From UTCFX2 sp963726375 (GTDB lineage Bacteria; Chloroflexota; Anaerolineae; Anaerolineales; UBA4823), in assembly GCA_963726375.1 (NCBI GenBank), contig CAVSCE010000007.1:124001-188000 (forward strand): 64,000 bases of DNA, given 5' to 3'. The notes beneath the pieces were generated by a model that ran no database searches, was not told the DNA's origin, and saw nothing but the letters and a program-made list of their open reading frames with translations. The translations under genes and the position numbers were made by a program. How positions within the stretch are numbered: position 1 is the first letter of the stretch; every line of letters starts with the position of its first letter. Shown here in pieces: positions 11,510 through 19,211 of the stretch.

Positions 11510-12303
11510 ATGGGTGTCCTGTTCTTGCAGAATGAAATTGTTCATTACGAAGTTTTGGGAAGAGGCAAACCGCTGCTTTTTTTGCACGGGTGGATCGGTT
11601 CCTGGCGTTATTGGATGCCTGCAATGCAGTCTGCATCATTATCCTATCGCACTTACGCTCTGGACCTGTGGGGGTACGGAGATACAGCCAAGGCTCCACA
11701 AAATTACTCGCATGAAAAACAGTTGGAACTGGTTGAATATTTTCTTGAGGATATGGGTATTCATAAAATTGTATTAATTGGTCACGGACTTGGGGCAATA
11801 TTAGCGACCTGTTTTACCGGAAGAAATCCGGAGCTGGTTGACAGGATGCTGGCAGTAGGGCTGCCGCAAAAAGGCCCGGCTGTCAACCCGCGCATGCTTG
11901 TTGATGGGCCTGCTTGAGCTCGCGAACTTGCTGTTATCGCGAACACCGGAGGGTGGAATTGCAAGAAATGAAGTCCCGAAAATGGATGGCCGTGCAATCC
12001 AAAATTATTCTTCAGGACTGGGTGATTTGAGTTCTGGAAGCTGAAATTGAAAAAATCAAAAATCCATGCCTCTTTGTTTACGGTCAGGATGACCCAGTTG
12101 TGCCCGCCCCTGACCTTTCTAAGGAGAAATCTGCAAGTTCGGAGAATATTCATCAAATTATATTCGATCGATCCGGGCATTTCCCGATGCTTGATGAATG
12201 CAGCAAATTCAACCGGCTTTTGGCTGATTACCTGTCGCTAAATTCAGGAGTGAGTCCACGTCAGCTTCAATTGAAGGATGAATGGAAGCGCCGCGTCCGC
12301 TAA
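11510..12303 (+). CDS. Alpha/beta-hydrolase-like protein lacking the nucleophile serine (two frameshifts)
   Basis: This is a paralogue of the hydrolase at 671-1459, and the start at 11510 was chosen by that match (HYEVLGRGKPLLFLHGW). It keeps the oxyanion-hole HGW, an acid in YGQDDPVVP and a histidine in RSGHFPMLDE. The nucleophile elbow reads IGHGLGA, so the position of the catalytic serine is glycine. The codon is gga, and at least two base changes would be needed to restore serine, so a simple base error is unlikely. Frame changes near 11905 and 12030 split it; the middle piece reads MGLLELANLLLSRTPEGG and the last LEAEIEKIKNPCLFVYGQDD. It lacks much of the lid region of its paralogue. It may be a non-catalytic binding or regulatory protein, as for strigolactone-receptor or RsbQ-like hydrolase folds, though RsbQ itself keeps its triad. 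Confidence 0.75.
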
Positions 12304-12304
12304 C

Positions 12305-12333
12305 TTGACAATCATCCTCAGGTTGACTATACT
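12305..12333 (+). promoter_or_regulatory. Sigma70-type promoter of the thiamine operon
   Basis: A perfect -35 box TTGACA at 12305-12310 is followed after 17 bases by TATACT at 12328-12333. Transcription should begin near 12340, just upstream of the TPP riboswitch. It starts inside the stop region of the preceding hydrolase gene, so it separates the thiamine operon from the signalling locus. Confidence 0.75.
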
Positions 12334-12371
12334 AATATGGTCGAAGAATAATTGAAGTGTGCCATTCAGAA

Positions 12372-12471
12372 AGTGAATGCACGGGGAGCTTGGTAACCCA
12401 GGCTGAGAGGAGAGCATTCTGGCTCTCGACCCGAAAGACCTGATCCGGATAATACCGGCGGAGGAATAGCA
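12372..12471 (+). promoter_or_regulatory. TPP riboswitch (THI element)
   Basis: The conserved core of the thiamine pyrophosphate aptamer is present: acggggagc at 12381-12389, the pyrimidine-sensing segment ggctgagagg at 12401-12410, gaccc at 12428-12432, and the pyrophosphate-sensing segment acctgatccggataatacc at 12438-12456, ending in cggcggaggaa. The 3' strand of the aptamer includes GGAGG at 12460-12464, which is the Shine-Dalgarno sequence of the ATG at 12472. This suggests control of translation initiation: TPP binding would hide that site. Downstream genes are thiamine pyrophosphokinase and a thiamine ABC importer, as expected. Confidence 0.95.
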
Positions 12472-12579
12472 ATGAACTTCAAGGCCGGGCTTTTTCTCTC
12501 TCAAAATCGAAAATCCAGCCGGTCCTTCTCAGAGCCTCCACCTGTCACGTCCGATCAGGAAGGAGGTTTTCTATTTTGA
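12472..12579 (+). CDS. Possible 35-residue leader ORF between TPP riboswitch and thiN
   Basis: An ATG at 12472 lies seven bases after the GGAGG that forms part of the riboswitch. It opens a frame of 35 codons beginning MNFKAGLFLSQNRKSS and ending at TGA 12577-12579. The stop overlaps the TTG start of thiN (TTGA, 12576-12579). The product resembles no family I know. The arrangement fits a leader peptide whose translation is gated by TPP and coupled to thiN, but a short ORF of this length can arise by chance and thiN has its own good AGGAGG site. Confidence 0.4.
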   Translation: MNFKAGLFLSQNRKSSRSFSEPPPVTSDQEGGFLF

Positions 12580-13226
12580 GAGCGGTTATTTTTGCAAACG
12601 GCGAATTAAATCCACCCTTCAATGTCGATGCACAGGATATCATCATCGCTGCAGACGGCGGTGCTCATCACTGCATGAGGCTTGGACTTAAGCCGACGGT
12701 TGTGATCGGCGATTTTGATTCCCTCACACAAACCGAATTGGATCAATTGAAGAGTGATGGTGTATTGATTCTTGAATTTCCTGTCCGCAAGGATTTTACC
12801 GACCTGGAGCTGGCGCTGCAGTATGCAGTAAAACTGCAGGTGGATGAAGTCGTCATCCTGGGTGCACTGGGGGATCGCTGGGATCAAACGATCGCGAACT
12901 TGATGCTTGCTGGGGCATATAGGAATCAGAGGATTCGGTTGGTTGATGGCAACCAGGAATTTTTCTATATCCGTTCAAATGAAACGGTCATCATCAGCGG
13001 AAGTCCGGGTGATACTGTTTCGCTGATCCCTCTGTCTGGAGATGCAAACGGGATCACGACACGCGGGTTGGAATACGCCCTAAATGGAGAGAGTCTCAAA
13101 TTCGGTGCGACAAGAGGTATCAGCAATCAGCTGGTAAGTGACCGGGCTGAGATTACGCTTCAAGAAGGGTTGGTGCTTTGCATTCAGATCCAGAATCCGA
13201 TTAATCTTAAGGAGCTAAAAAAGTGA
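12576..13226 (+). CDS. thiN: Thiamine pyrophosphokinase (thiamine diphosphokinase)
   Basis: The 216-residue protein transfers pyrophosphate from ATP to thiamine, giving thiamine diphosphate. It shows the family motifs AADGGAHH (residues about 26-33), VIGDFDS (about 44-50), FPVRKDFTDLELAL, with the Asp pair, and GALGDRWDQTIAN, then the beta-sandwich C-terminal domain containing the thiamine-contact region RGLEYALN and TRGISN. Its length matches the family. The start is TTG at 12576 with AGGAGG nine bases upstream. It overlaps the short leader ORF before it and the substrate-binding gene after it (GTGA), so translation is coupled. The promoter and TPP riboswitch upstream put it under feedback control by its own product. 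Confidence 0.93.
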   Translation: MRAVIFANGELNPPFNVDAQDIIIAADGGAHHCMRLGLKPTVVIGDFDSLTQTELDQLKSDGVLILEFPVRKDFTDLELALQYAVKLQVDEVVILGALGDRWDQTIANLMLAGAYRNQRIRLVDGNQEFFYIRSNETVIISGSPGDTVSLIPLSGDANGITTRGLEYALNGESLKFGATRGISNQLVSDRAEITLQEGLVLCIQIQNPINLKELKK

Positions 13227-14395
13227 AATTAATCCGGTCATTGAAAACACTGGATCGTTTCCAAGTGATTCAGAAAACAGGAATGGTCAATCTATTCAGA
13301 ACCGTGTTCGGAGATGAGCGATTCTTGCCCCTGTCGATCTTGTTCTTTGGGATGATCCTATCCGTCGGTTGTCGACCTTCCTCTACCCCTTCACCTGTTT
13401 CACCGTCCCTAACACAGCCATCGGAACCTGTGACGTTGAAGGTTATGACGCATGACTCTTTCGCAATCTCCGAGGAAGTCCTTTTTGCATTCGAAACAGA
13501 TGAAATTAAAGTGCAATTCCTGAAGAGCGGGGATACAGGGACAGCATTGAATAAGGCGATTCTTTCAAAGGACAATCCGCTTGCGGATGTTTTCTACGGT
13601 GTCGATAATACTTTTCTCAGTCGAGCACTGGATGAAGGGATATTCGATGTGTACGCCTCGCCGCTTCTGGAGGATATCCCTGATCAATTCGAGCTTGATC
13701 CAAAACATTCTGCCTTGCCAGTCGATTACGGCGATGTCTGCCTAAATTATGATAAGGCAGCACTCGCTGAGCGCAACCTGCCGGTTCCGCAGTCGTTGGA
13801 TGAGCTCGCTGATCCTAAATATAAAAGCCTGCTGGTTGTCCAAAATCCCGCCACCTCATCTCCTGGCCTGTCCTTTCTGCTGGCGACGATATCGCGGTTT
13901 GGAGAGACCGGTTACCTGGACTATTGGAACAAGCTCGTCGAAAATGATGTGCTGGTTGTCAACAGTTGGGAGACCGCCTACTCTACGGAATTCAGCGGTT
14001 CAGCCGGCCGCGGTCCAAGACCGATCGTCGTTTCTTATAATTCGAGCCCGGTTTTCGAGCTGATCTATGCTGAAACGCCGCTGGAATCCCCACCGACAGC
14101 AGCAGTAACAGCGCAGGATACTTGCTTTCGGCAGATTGAATTTGTTGGGATCTTAAAAGGTACACCGAACCGCCTGCTTGCCGAGAAATGGGTGGATTTT
14201 ATGCTTTCGCCTGTTTTTCAACAAGATATGCCGATGCAAATGTTCGTTTTTCCTGTCAATCAAGAAGCCGAGTTGGATGAAACATTCCGAAAATTCCTTG
14301 AGATCCCGAAAGATACCGCAGAAATCAGCCCAGAGATGATCGCTGAAAACCGCGAGAAATGGTTGCGTGAATGGTACGAAACCGTGCTAAGGTGA
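13223..14395 (+). CDS. thiB: Thiamine ABC transporter, substrate-binding lipoprotein
   Basis: A 390-residue extracytoplasmic solute-binding protein of the ThiB type, expected to deliver thiamine (or its phosphates) to the adjacent permease. The start is GTG at 13223, overlapping the stop of thiN and preceded by AAGGAG at nine bases. A hydrophobic segment ends in the lipobox LSVGC with Cys50, so it should be a membrane-anchored lipoprotein. The cytoplasmic part before the signal is unusually long (about 38 residues); a start at Met21 would be more ordinary but has no ribosome site. The mature protein carries the type-2 binding-protein pattern (LPVDYGDVCLNYDK, NPATSSPGLSFLLATI, VSYNSSPVFE). Context in a TPP-riboswitch operon supports thiamine as ligand. 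Confidence 0.88.
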   Translation: MKLIRSLKTLDRFQVIQKTGMVNLFRTVFGDERFLPLSILFFGMILSVGCRPSSTPSPVSPSLTQPSEPVTLKVMTHDSFAISEEVLFAFETDEIKVQFLKSGDTGTALNKAILSKDNPLADVFYGVDNTFLSRALDEGIFDVYASPLLEDIPDQFELDPKHSALPVDYGDVCLNYDKAALAERNLPVPQSLDELADPKYKSLLVVQNPATSSPGLSFLLATISRFGETGYLDYWNKLVENDVLVVNSWETAYSTEFSGSAGRGPRPIVVSYNSSPVFELIYAETPLESPPTAAVTAQDTCFRQIEFVGILKGTPNRLLAEKWVDFMLSPVFQQDMPMQMFVFPVNQEAELDETFRKFLEIPKDTAEISPEMIAENREKWLREWYETVLR

Positions 14396-16116
14396 ACTCA
14401 CCTGGAAGGTCAAGCAGGACACCGATAACCTTCTGGCTGTTTTGGATTGGTCCGCTGGGTTTCCTGGCGCTTTTCTACTTTTTACCGATGGTTGGAATCC
14501 TCCAAACCAGTTTTGCAAGGAGCCGGGAGGGGATTCTCGCACCGTTCCTCGAGATTCTAGGTTCTGAATCGATGCGAGGAATTATCAGTTTCACATTTTG
14601 GCAGGCAGCGCTATCGACAATTCTGACCTTACTTTTTGGTCTTCCTGGGGCTTTTTTGCTGGCGCGCTACCGCCTTTGGGGAAAAAGCGTGATCCTGGCG
14701 ATCACCGGGATTTCATTTGTCCTGCCGACTCTGATTGTCGCATCTTCTTTTGAGGCGCTCCTTGGTCCGCGCGGTTGGATAAATTTACTGCTTATGGATT
14801 TGTTCGGTTTGAACCAACCACCGATTTCCTTTATCAACACTTTCATGGCCATTCTAGTGGCGCATATTTTCTACAATACGACCATTGTCCTGCGGCTGGT
14901 TGGCGATTATTGGTCCCACCTTGACCCTCGGATGAGCCAGGCTTCCGCAGTCCTGGGTGCAAACCGATGGCAGTCCTTCTGGCACGTCACCTTGCCGCTG
15001 TTATTCCCGGCGATTGCTTCGGCAGCATTGCTGATCTTCATTTTTGATTTCACATCCTTCGGGGTGATCTTGGTGCTGGGAGGTCCGCGTTTTTCCACAA
15101 TCGAAGTTGAGATTTACAATCAAACCATCAGCCTGTTCAACCTGCCGCTGGCAGCAGCGCTTTCGATCATCCAGCTGGTTTGCACGTTAGGTTTGACGAT
15201 CCTGTATACAAGGCTGACATCCCGTTTGGTTCAACCGATCACGCTGAAACCGCGTCAGCTGGTTGAAAAGCCTGTGATCGGTCGGCTGAATAGGATATTA
15301 TCTGGAGCATATCTCCTGGCATTGATAGGATTGTTGACGCTTCCGCTTCTGGCCCTGATTACCAGGTCTTTTGTCCAGGTTGAGATTTCGCGCTCGATAC
15401 CGAGGGAAATAGAATTTCAGCCGACATTGGATTACTACCGAGAGCTTGGAGAAAACCGGCAGGAGTTCTTATTTCTATGTATCACCAATTACTTCGATTG
15501 GCGTCTCGCTTGTGTATGGGTCCGTTACCGTAATTCTGGCCCTGATGCTTGGCTTCCCAGCTGCATGGGCGTTAACTCGCTACCGGCATGCTGCCGGAAA
15601 CCGTTTGTTTGAGCCAGTATTGATGCTCCCACTGGGCACATCGGCAGTAACCCTGGGGTTGGGATTCATCGTGATGTTGGATACACCTCCCTCAATCTAA
15701 GGTCGTCGCCGATATTAATCCCGCTGGCTCATACCCTGGTAGCATTTCCCTTTGTTGTTAGAAGCCTGGTGCCATCCCTTGGCAGCATTAAACCACGGCT
15801 TCACCAGGCTGCATCCGTGTTGGGAGCTTCCTCAAATCAGGTGATGCGCCAAATTGACCTGCCGATCATCGCGAGGTCGCTGCTTGTTGGGGCAGCCTTT
15901 GCCTTTACGATTTCTCTAGGAGAATTTGGAGCTACCGCGCTCGTCTCCCGACCGGAATATCCTACAATTCCAGTGACGATCTACCGCTACCTGTCCCAGC
16001 CAGGAGCATTGAATTTGGGGATGGCATTCGCCCTCAGCTCTATTCTTGCAGTCGTCACAGCGTTGAGCATGCTGGCAATCGAAAGGTTTAGAATAGGCGA
16101 AATAGGAGAGTTCTAA
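14392..16116 (+). CDS. thiP: Thiamine ABC transporter, permease (two frameshifts)
   Basis: A fused double-domain permease of about 575 residues, with two BPD-type membrane halves each of about six helices, as in ThiP and iron(III) permeases. The EAA loops are visible as SQASAVLGANRWQSFWHVTLPLLFPAI in pieces of the first half and HQAASVLGASSNQ plus QIDLPIIARS in the second. Frame changes near 15455 and 15690 split the second half; the middle piece reads SIGVSLVYGSVTVILALMLG and the last LRSSPILIPLAHTLVAFPF. The chosen GTG start at 14392 overlaps the stop of thiB (GTGA), the same coupling used twice before in this operon; an in-frame ATG lies at 14371. It should form the membrane channel for thiamine uptake. 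Confidence 0.87.
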
Positions 16117-16117
16117 A

Positions 16118-17212
16118 TTGCAGGATATCACGACTGAACCTGGCAGATCCACAAAATCAGAATTGCAGCTTCAAGATATCCACAAACGCTTCGGGGATAC
16201 TCTTGCTCTCCAGGGGGTCTCTTTTTTTGTATCGGACCAGGAAATCGTCGGATTGTTGGGGCCCAGTGGTTGCGGAAAATCGACCGTACTTTCGGTGATC
16301 GCTGGATTGGAAAGTCCAGATCGGGGAGTCGTGAAATGGAACGGTAAATCGTTAGAGGATATCCCTACCCACAAACGCGGGTTTGGATTGATGTTTCAGG
16401 ATTTCGCTCTCTTTCCTCATCAGGACACCTACAATAACATCGCTTTTGGCTTGAGAATGCAAGGGATTTCCCAGGAGGGGATCAGGGAAAGGGTTGAAGA
16501 TGTCCTCTCTCTGGTTGGTTTACCTGGTATTGGGCGCAGAGATGTGAGCACTTTATCTGGCGGAGAAGCCCAGAGGGTCGCTTTAGCCCGAGCTTTGGCA
16601 CCGAATCCCCGGCTCCTGATGCTAGACGAACCGCTTGGAGCATTGGATCGAAATCTGCGAGAGCGTTTGATGGTGGATTTGCGAGAAATTCTGCGGCAAT
16701 GCCGCCAGACCGCGATTTATGTGACCCACGATCAGGAAGAAGCGTTTACTGTTGCGGACAGGATCATCCTGATGAATGCCGGTCAGGTAGCCCAGGTTGG
16801 AAGGCCAGTAGATATTTATCGGCATCCGAAAACGGAATTTGTAGCTAGATTTCTTGGATTGGATAATCTGATGCCAGGACAGATTGTCAGGACTGGGGAT
16901 AATTTGGGAGTAGAGACTTCAATCGGGATTTTTTATCTCAATTTAAATGAGGTGGAGAAGGATCTTGACCAAAACGAATCGATAAAGGTCTTACTGCGCC
17001 CGGATTCTGTTCATCTGGATGGAATAGGAGAGAGCAGAGTAAAAGGCGTGATCAAAAATATTTCATTTCGGGGGAAAAATAACCGGGCTTTGATTCAAAT
17101 TGGGGAGCTGCTTTTCGGATTTGATTTTCCTGCTTATATCGATCTGCCTGAGGTCGGAATGGCTCTTGAATTGAGTTTCAATCCACAAGCAGCCATTCAG
17201 ATTCTTAGATAA
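16118..17212 (+). CDS. thiQ: Thiamine ABC transporter, ATP-binding protein (PotA/CysA-like)
   Basis: The 364-residue ATPase energises the thiamine importer. Walker A is GPSGCGKST, the Q-loop is FQDFALFPH, the signature is LSGGEAQR, Walker B is LLMLDEP and the H-loop is THDQEEA. After the nucleotide-binding domain (about 240 residues) it has a C-terminal TOBE-like beta domain, which the short enterobacterial ThiQ lacks, so it is closer to the PotA/CysA/FbpC shape. The start is TTG with AGGAG about nine bases upstream. It follows the permease stop by one base and is the last gene before the large hairpin at 17287-17340. The gene name is by context rather than by close match. Confidence 0.85.
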   Translation: MQDITTEPGRSTKSELQLQDIHKRFGDTLALQGVSFFVSDQEIVGLLGPSGCGKSTVLSVIAGLESPDRGVVKWNGKSLEDIPTHKRGFGLMFQDFALFPHQDTYNNIAFGLRMQGISQEGIRERVEDVLSLVGLPGIGRRDVSTLSGGEAQRVALARALAPNPRLLMLDEPLGALDRNLRERLMVDLREILRQCRQTAIYVTHDQEEAFTVADRIILMNAGQVAQVGRPVDIYRHPKTEFVARFLGLDNLMPGQIVRTGDNLGVETSIGIFYLNLNEVEKDLDQNESIKVLLRPDSVHLDGIGESRVKGVIKNISFRGKNNRALIQIGELLFGFDFPAYIDLPEVGMALELSFNPQAAIQILR

Positions 17213-17286
17213 ATTTGATCATGAAGCAAAGAAAAGGTCAGGCTATTGGAATCTTCATCCCCCAATTTCAAGAGGTTGAAGAATTA

Positions 17287-17340
17287 AATTCCAGAGCGCG
17301 GCGAGATTTCTTCGAAAAGAAATCGCCGCGCCCTGGAATT
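17287..17340. terminator. Large inverted repeat, likely bidirectional terminator
   Basis: Two arms of about 24 bases (left 17287-17312, right 17317-17340) pair almost fully, with one bulge and one mismatch, around a four-base loop. The outer parts are aattccag and ctggaatt and the inner core is GC-rich (gcgcggcga against cgccgcgc). It lies between convergent genes, the thiamine ATPase on the plus strand and a small membrane protein on the minus strand. There is no long T run after it, so termination would rely on stem strength. Confidence 0.65.
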
Positions 17341-17400
17341 AGATTATATTTTTAGACCTGGCAGGAAAATCAAACTGCCGAAGTTTTCATCGTTGCCGGT

Positions 17401-17625
17401 TCAGGCTAATGAAGAAAGGACCGGAACTAACACTCCCAGATCTTCAATCAGCTGGTCGCCATTGTCCCAAAGCCAGGCGCTAAAACCAGCCGTTGCCAGC
17501 AGGCAGCAGCAGCAAAGCAGGACAAGAACGACAATGACGATTATCCAAACAGTCCTGCTCTTCTTCGGCGGCTCGACATATGGTTCGTCCAGAGGGGGAA
17601 TTGGGGTTGTGAAGTCTTGGGCCAT
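17401..17625 (-). CDS. Small single-pass membrane protein with a tetra-cysteine in its helix
   Basis: A 74-residue protein from the ATG at 17625, chosen because AAGGAG lies about seven bases upstream; an in-frame upstream start (17721) would overlap the neighbouring gene. The first 30 residues are proline-rich and acidic (PIPPLDEPYVEPPKKS). A single membrane helix follows (VWIIVIVVLVLLCCCCLLATAGF) in which four cysteines stand in a row, then a short acidic tail. No family is recognised. Four adjacent cysteines at a helix centre suggest lipidation or disulfide cross-linking, which is inference only. It follows the DUF4126 gene on the same strand. Confidence 0.7.
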   Translation of the reverse strand: MAQDFTTPIPPLDEPYVEPPKKSRTVWIIVIVVLVLLCCCCLLATAGFSAWLWDNGDQLIEDLGVLVPVLSSLA

Positions 17626-17698
17626 AGTTTTTTGCTCCTTGATCAGAATAATTCGGATATTAAGAAAATTCAGATATTTGACTGATTTTGAGATTCGA

Positions 17699-18271
17699 CT
17701 AAATAGCATTGGGTATATCATTCCCTCTCCGCCATAAACGCCAGATCACCAGGGAAGTGATCAGGACCACCACAATTCCGATCAGGATCGGTATGACGAC
17801 GGACAGGAACGAGACAACGGTTGACACCAGATCCTCCAGGATGCTTACAGGAGTATTTGCCATCCCAGCAGTGGTTGCTGTGATGGCTGGTCGAACTGCG
17901 GCGGATTTGACAGCGTGGATGCTTCCCGCGACCAGCAATCCGGCTGCCATGGCAAGCACAGGGTGAATTTCGGTGAATAATTTTGCGCTGGCGGCGAAAA
18001 CAATTGCTCCCGCTACAGGACGGACAAAAGTTTGAATCGCATCATTTACATGGTTGACGGCAGGCGCTTTATCGGCAAAAAACTCAATAGCCAGGAGCAC
18101 AATCAGCAAACCTATCACCCAGGGGTTCTCAAGAGTATCCCATGGTGCGCGTAAATTGATTAGATTTGTGTAACGCCCGAGAAGCGCAATGGTCAGAAGC
18201 GGGATATAAGCATTCAAACCTGCGCTTGCTGATAGGCCAAAAGCCGAAAATACACCAGTCAATAACTCCAT
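17699..18271 (-). CDS. DUF4126 family membrane protein
   Basis: The 190-residue product is an integral membrane protein matching the DUF4126 pattern: an N-terminal segment with GLSASAGLNAYIPLLTIALLGR, a central FFADKAPAVNHVNDAIQTFVRPVAGA and later helices around 95-120 and 150-180. The function of this family is not known. The ATG at 18271 is preceded by a strong AAGGAGG. It lies between the DUF2085 gene upstream (12 bases) and the small cysteine-containing membrane protein downstream, so these three probably form a reverse-strand operon. Confidence 0.85.
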   Translation of the reverse strand: MELLTGVFSAFGLSASAGLNAYIPLLTIALLGRYTNLINLRAPWDTLENPWVIGLLIVLLAIEFFADKAPAVNHVNDAIQTFVRPVAGAIVFAASAKLFTEIHPVLAMAAGLLVAGSIHAVKSAAVRPAITATTAGMANTPVSILEDLVSTVVSFLSVVIPILIGIVVVLITSLVIWRLWRRGNDIPNAI

Positions 18272-18283
18272 ATTCGAACCTCC

Positions 18284-19102
18284 TTAACCGAGATGAAAAC
18301 CATCCCAGGTACCGGTCATCCAGAAACGTGCAAAGTCAAAAAGAGCAATTTGCAGGATGGTTGTTCCAAAACCTAAAGTCAGCGGAAAAACAAGCTCTTT
18401 AAATTGGACGGCGTGATTGTCCCGCTTCATCAGCATCAGCCAAAAAACACTATAGATCATCGTCAACAGAGTCAGCACTCCGAGTGCGCTTACCAGGCTG
18501 AAACCGAACAGCAACAGTGGATTTTCGAGCCAGATTAATCCATCCAAAATTAATATTAGCCCGACGGATAAGAAAAACGGTTTGATTCCTGCTAGTGCGG
18601 GGCGCATGTCTGGTCGCTTCCAGACAGTCTGATTGAATGAAGGATATATTACAAATGCGATGATTAAGCCCATTCCACTCCCAGTAATTAACCGGGTGAG
18701 ATTATTAGGTTCGTACAGCGAAGGGGCGCCGGGAAAAAGCTGCATGTAGGAGTTTATTCCATCGACTGCAAAAGCTGCTGCAATGAAACCAAAAAGGACC
18801 CAAAGCCGCCAATCTGGCAGGCCAGATCGTTTTCCAGAGCTAACGAATTGAAAGATCAGACCAAGAACAGCCCCAATATACATCCCGGTGCATCTGCTGC
18901 ATAGAGGCAGAGGACGGTCTCCTATATGAAACGAGCGGACATCGATCCGATGACAGACTGCGTATCCTACTGCATCCGCTTTGCCAAGCAGCCCGCTGGG
19001 TGTGTTAAGCAGCCAGCCTAAAAAAAGCAGCCCGACCGCGAGAAAAACCAGGCCTTTTCCTGAAGTTGGCAAGGATCGGCTGATGGATTGGATTTTTATC
19101 AT
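18284..19102 (-). CDS. DUF2085 family membrane protein
   Basis: A 272-residue polytopic membrane protein. The DUF2085 signature is clear: AVCHRIDVRSFHIGDRPLPLCSRCTGMYIGAVLG, here broken as AVCHR, RSF, PLCSRCTGMY, with Cys and His residues that may bind metal. About seven further hydrophobic segments follow. The function of the family is unknown. The start at 19102 has no Shine-Dalgarno sequence, but a TATAAT on the minus strand (19112-19117) lies only about ten bases away, so the message may be leaderless. Transcription diverges from the DUF3048 gene. Confidence 0.82.
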   Translation of the reverse strand: MIKIQSISRSLPTSGKGLVFLAVGLLFLGWLLNTPSGLLGKADAVGYAVCHRIDVRSFHIGDRPLPLCSRCTGMYIGAVLGLIFQFVSSGKRSGLPDWRLWVLFGFIAAAFAVDGINSYMQLFPGAPSLYEPNNLTRLITGSGMGLIIAFVIYPSFNQTVWKRPDMRPALAGIKPFFLSVGLILILDGLIWLENPLLLFGFSLVSALGVLTLLTMIYSVFWLMLMKRDNHAVQFKELVFPLTLGFGTTILQIALFDFARFWMTGTWDGFHLG

Positions 19103-19135
19103 GCTATTTGGATTATATCAAAAAGGCAGTAGGAA

Positions 19136-19164
19136 TTGGCAAAGTATCTTATCTGAGGTATGAT
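19136..19164 (+). promoter_or_regulatory. Sigma70-type promoter of the DUF3048 gene
   Basis: TTGGCA at 19136-19141 and TATGAT at 19159-19164 are separated by exactly 17 bases. The predicted start near 19171 leaves a leader of about 40 bases before the ATG at 19212. The -35 element overlaps TTGCCA on the other strand, so the divergent DUF2085 promoter may share this segment. Confidence 0.6.
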
Positions 19165-19211
19165 AACTCCCCATAGAGATAAAAGTACAACTCGAGGTAT
19201 TCGGAGAAAAA

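Noticed and set aside
17220..17358. Short plus-strand ORF downstream of the thiamine ATPase
   Set aside because: It runs through the large hairpin, has no ribosome site and resembles nothing; the region is better explained as a terminator.
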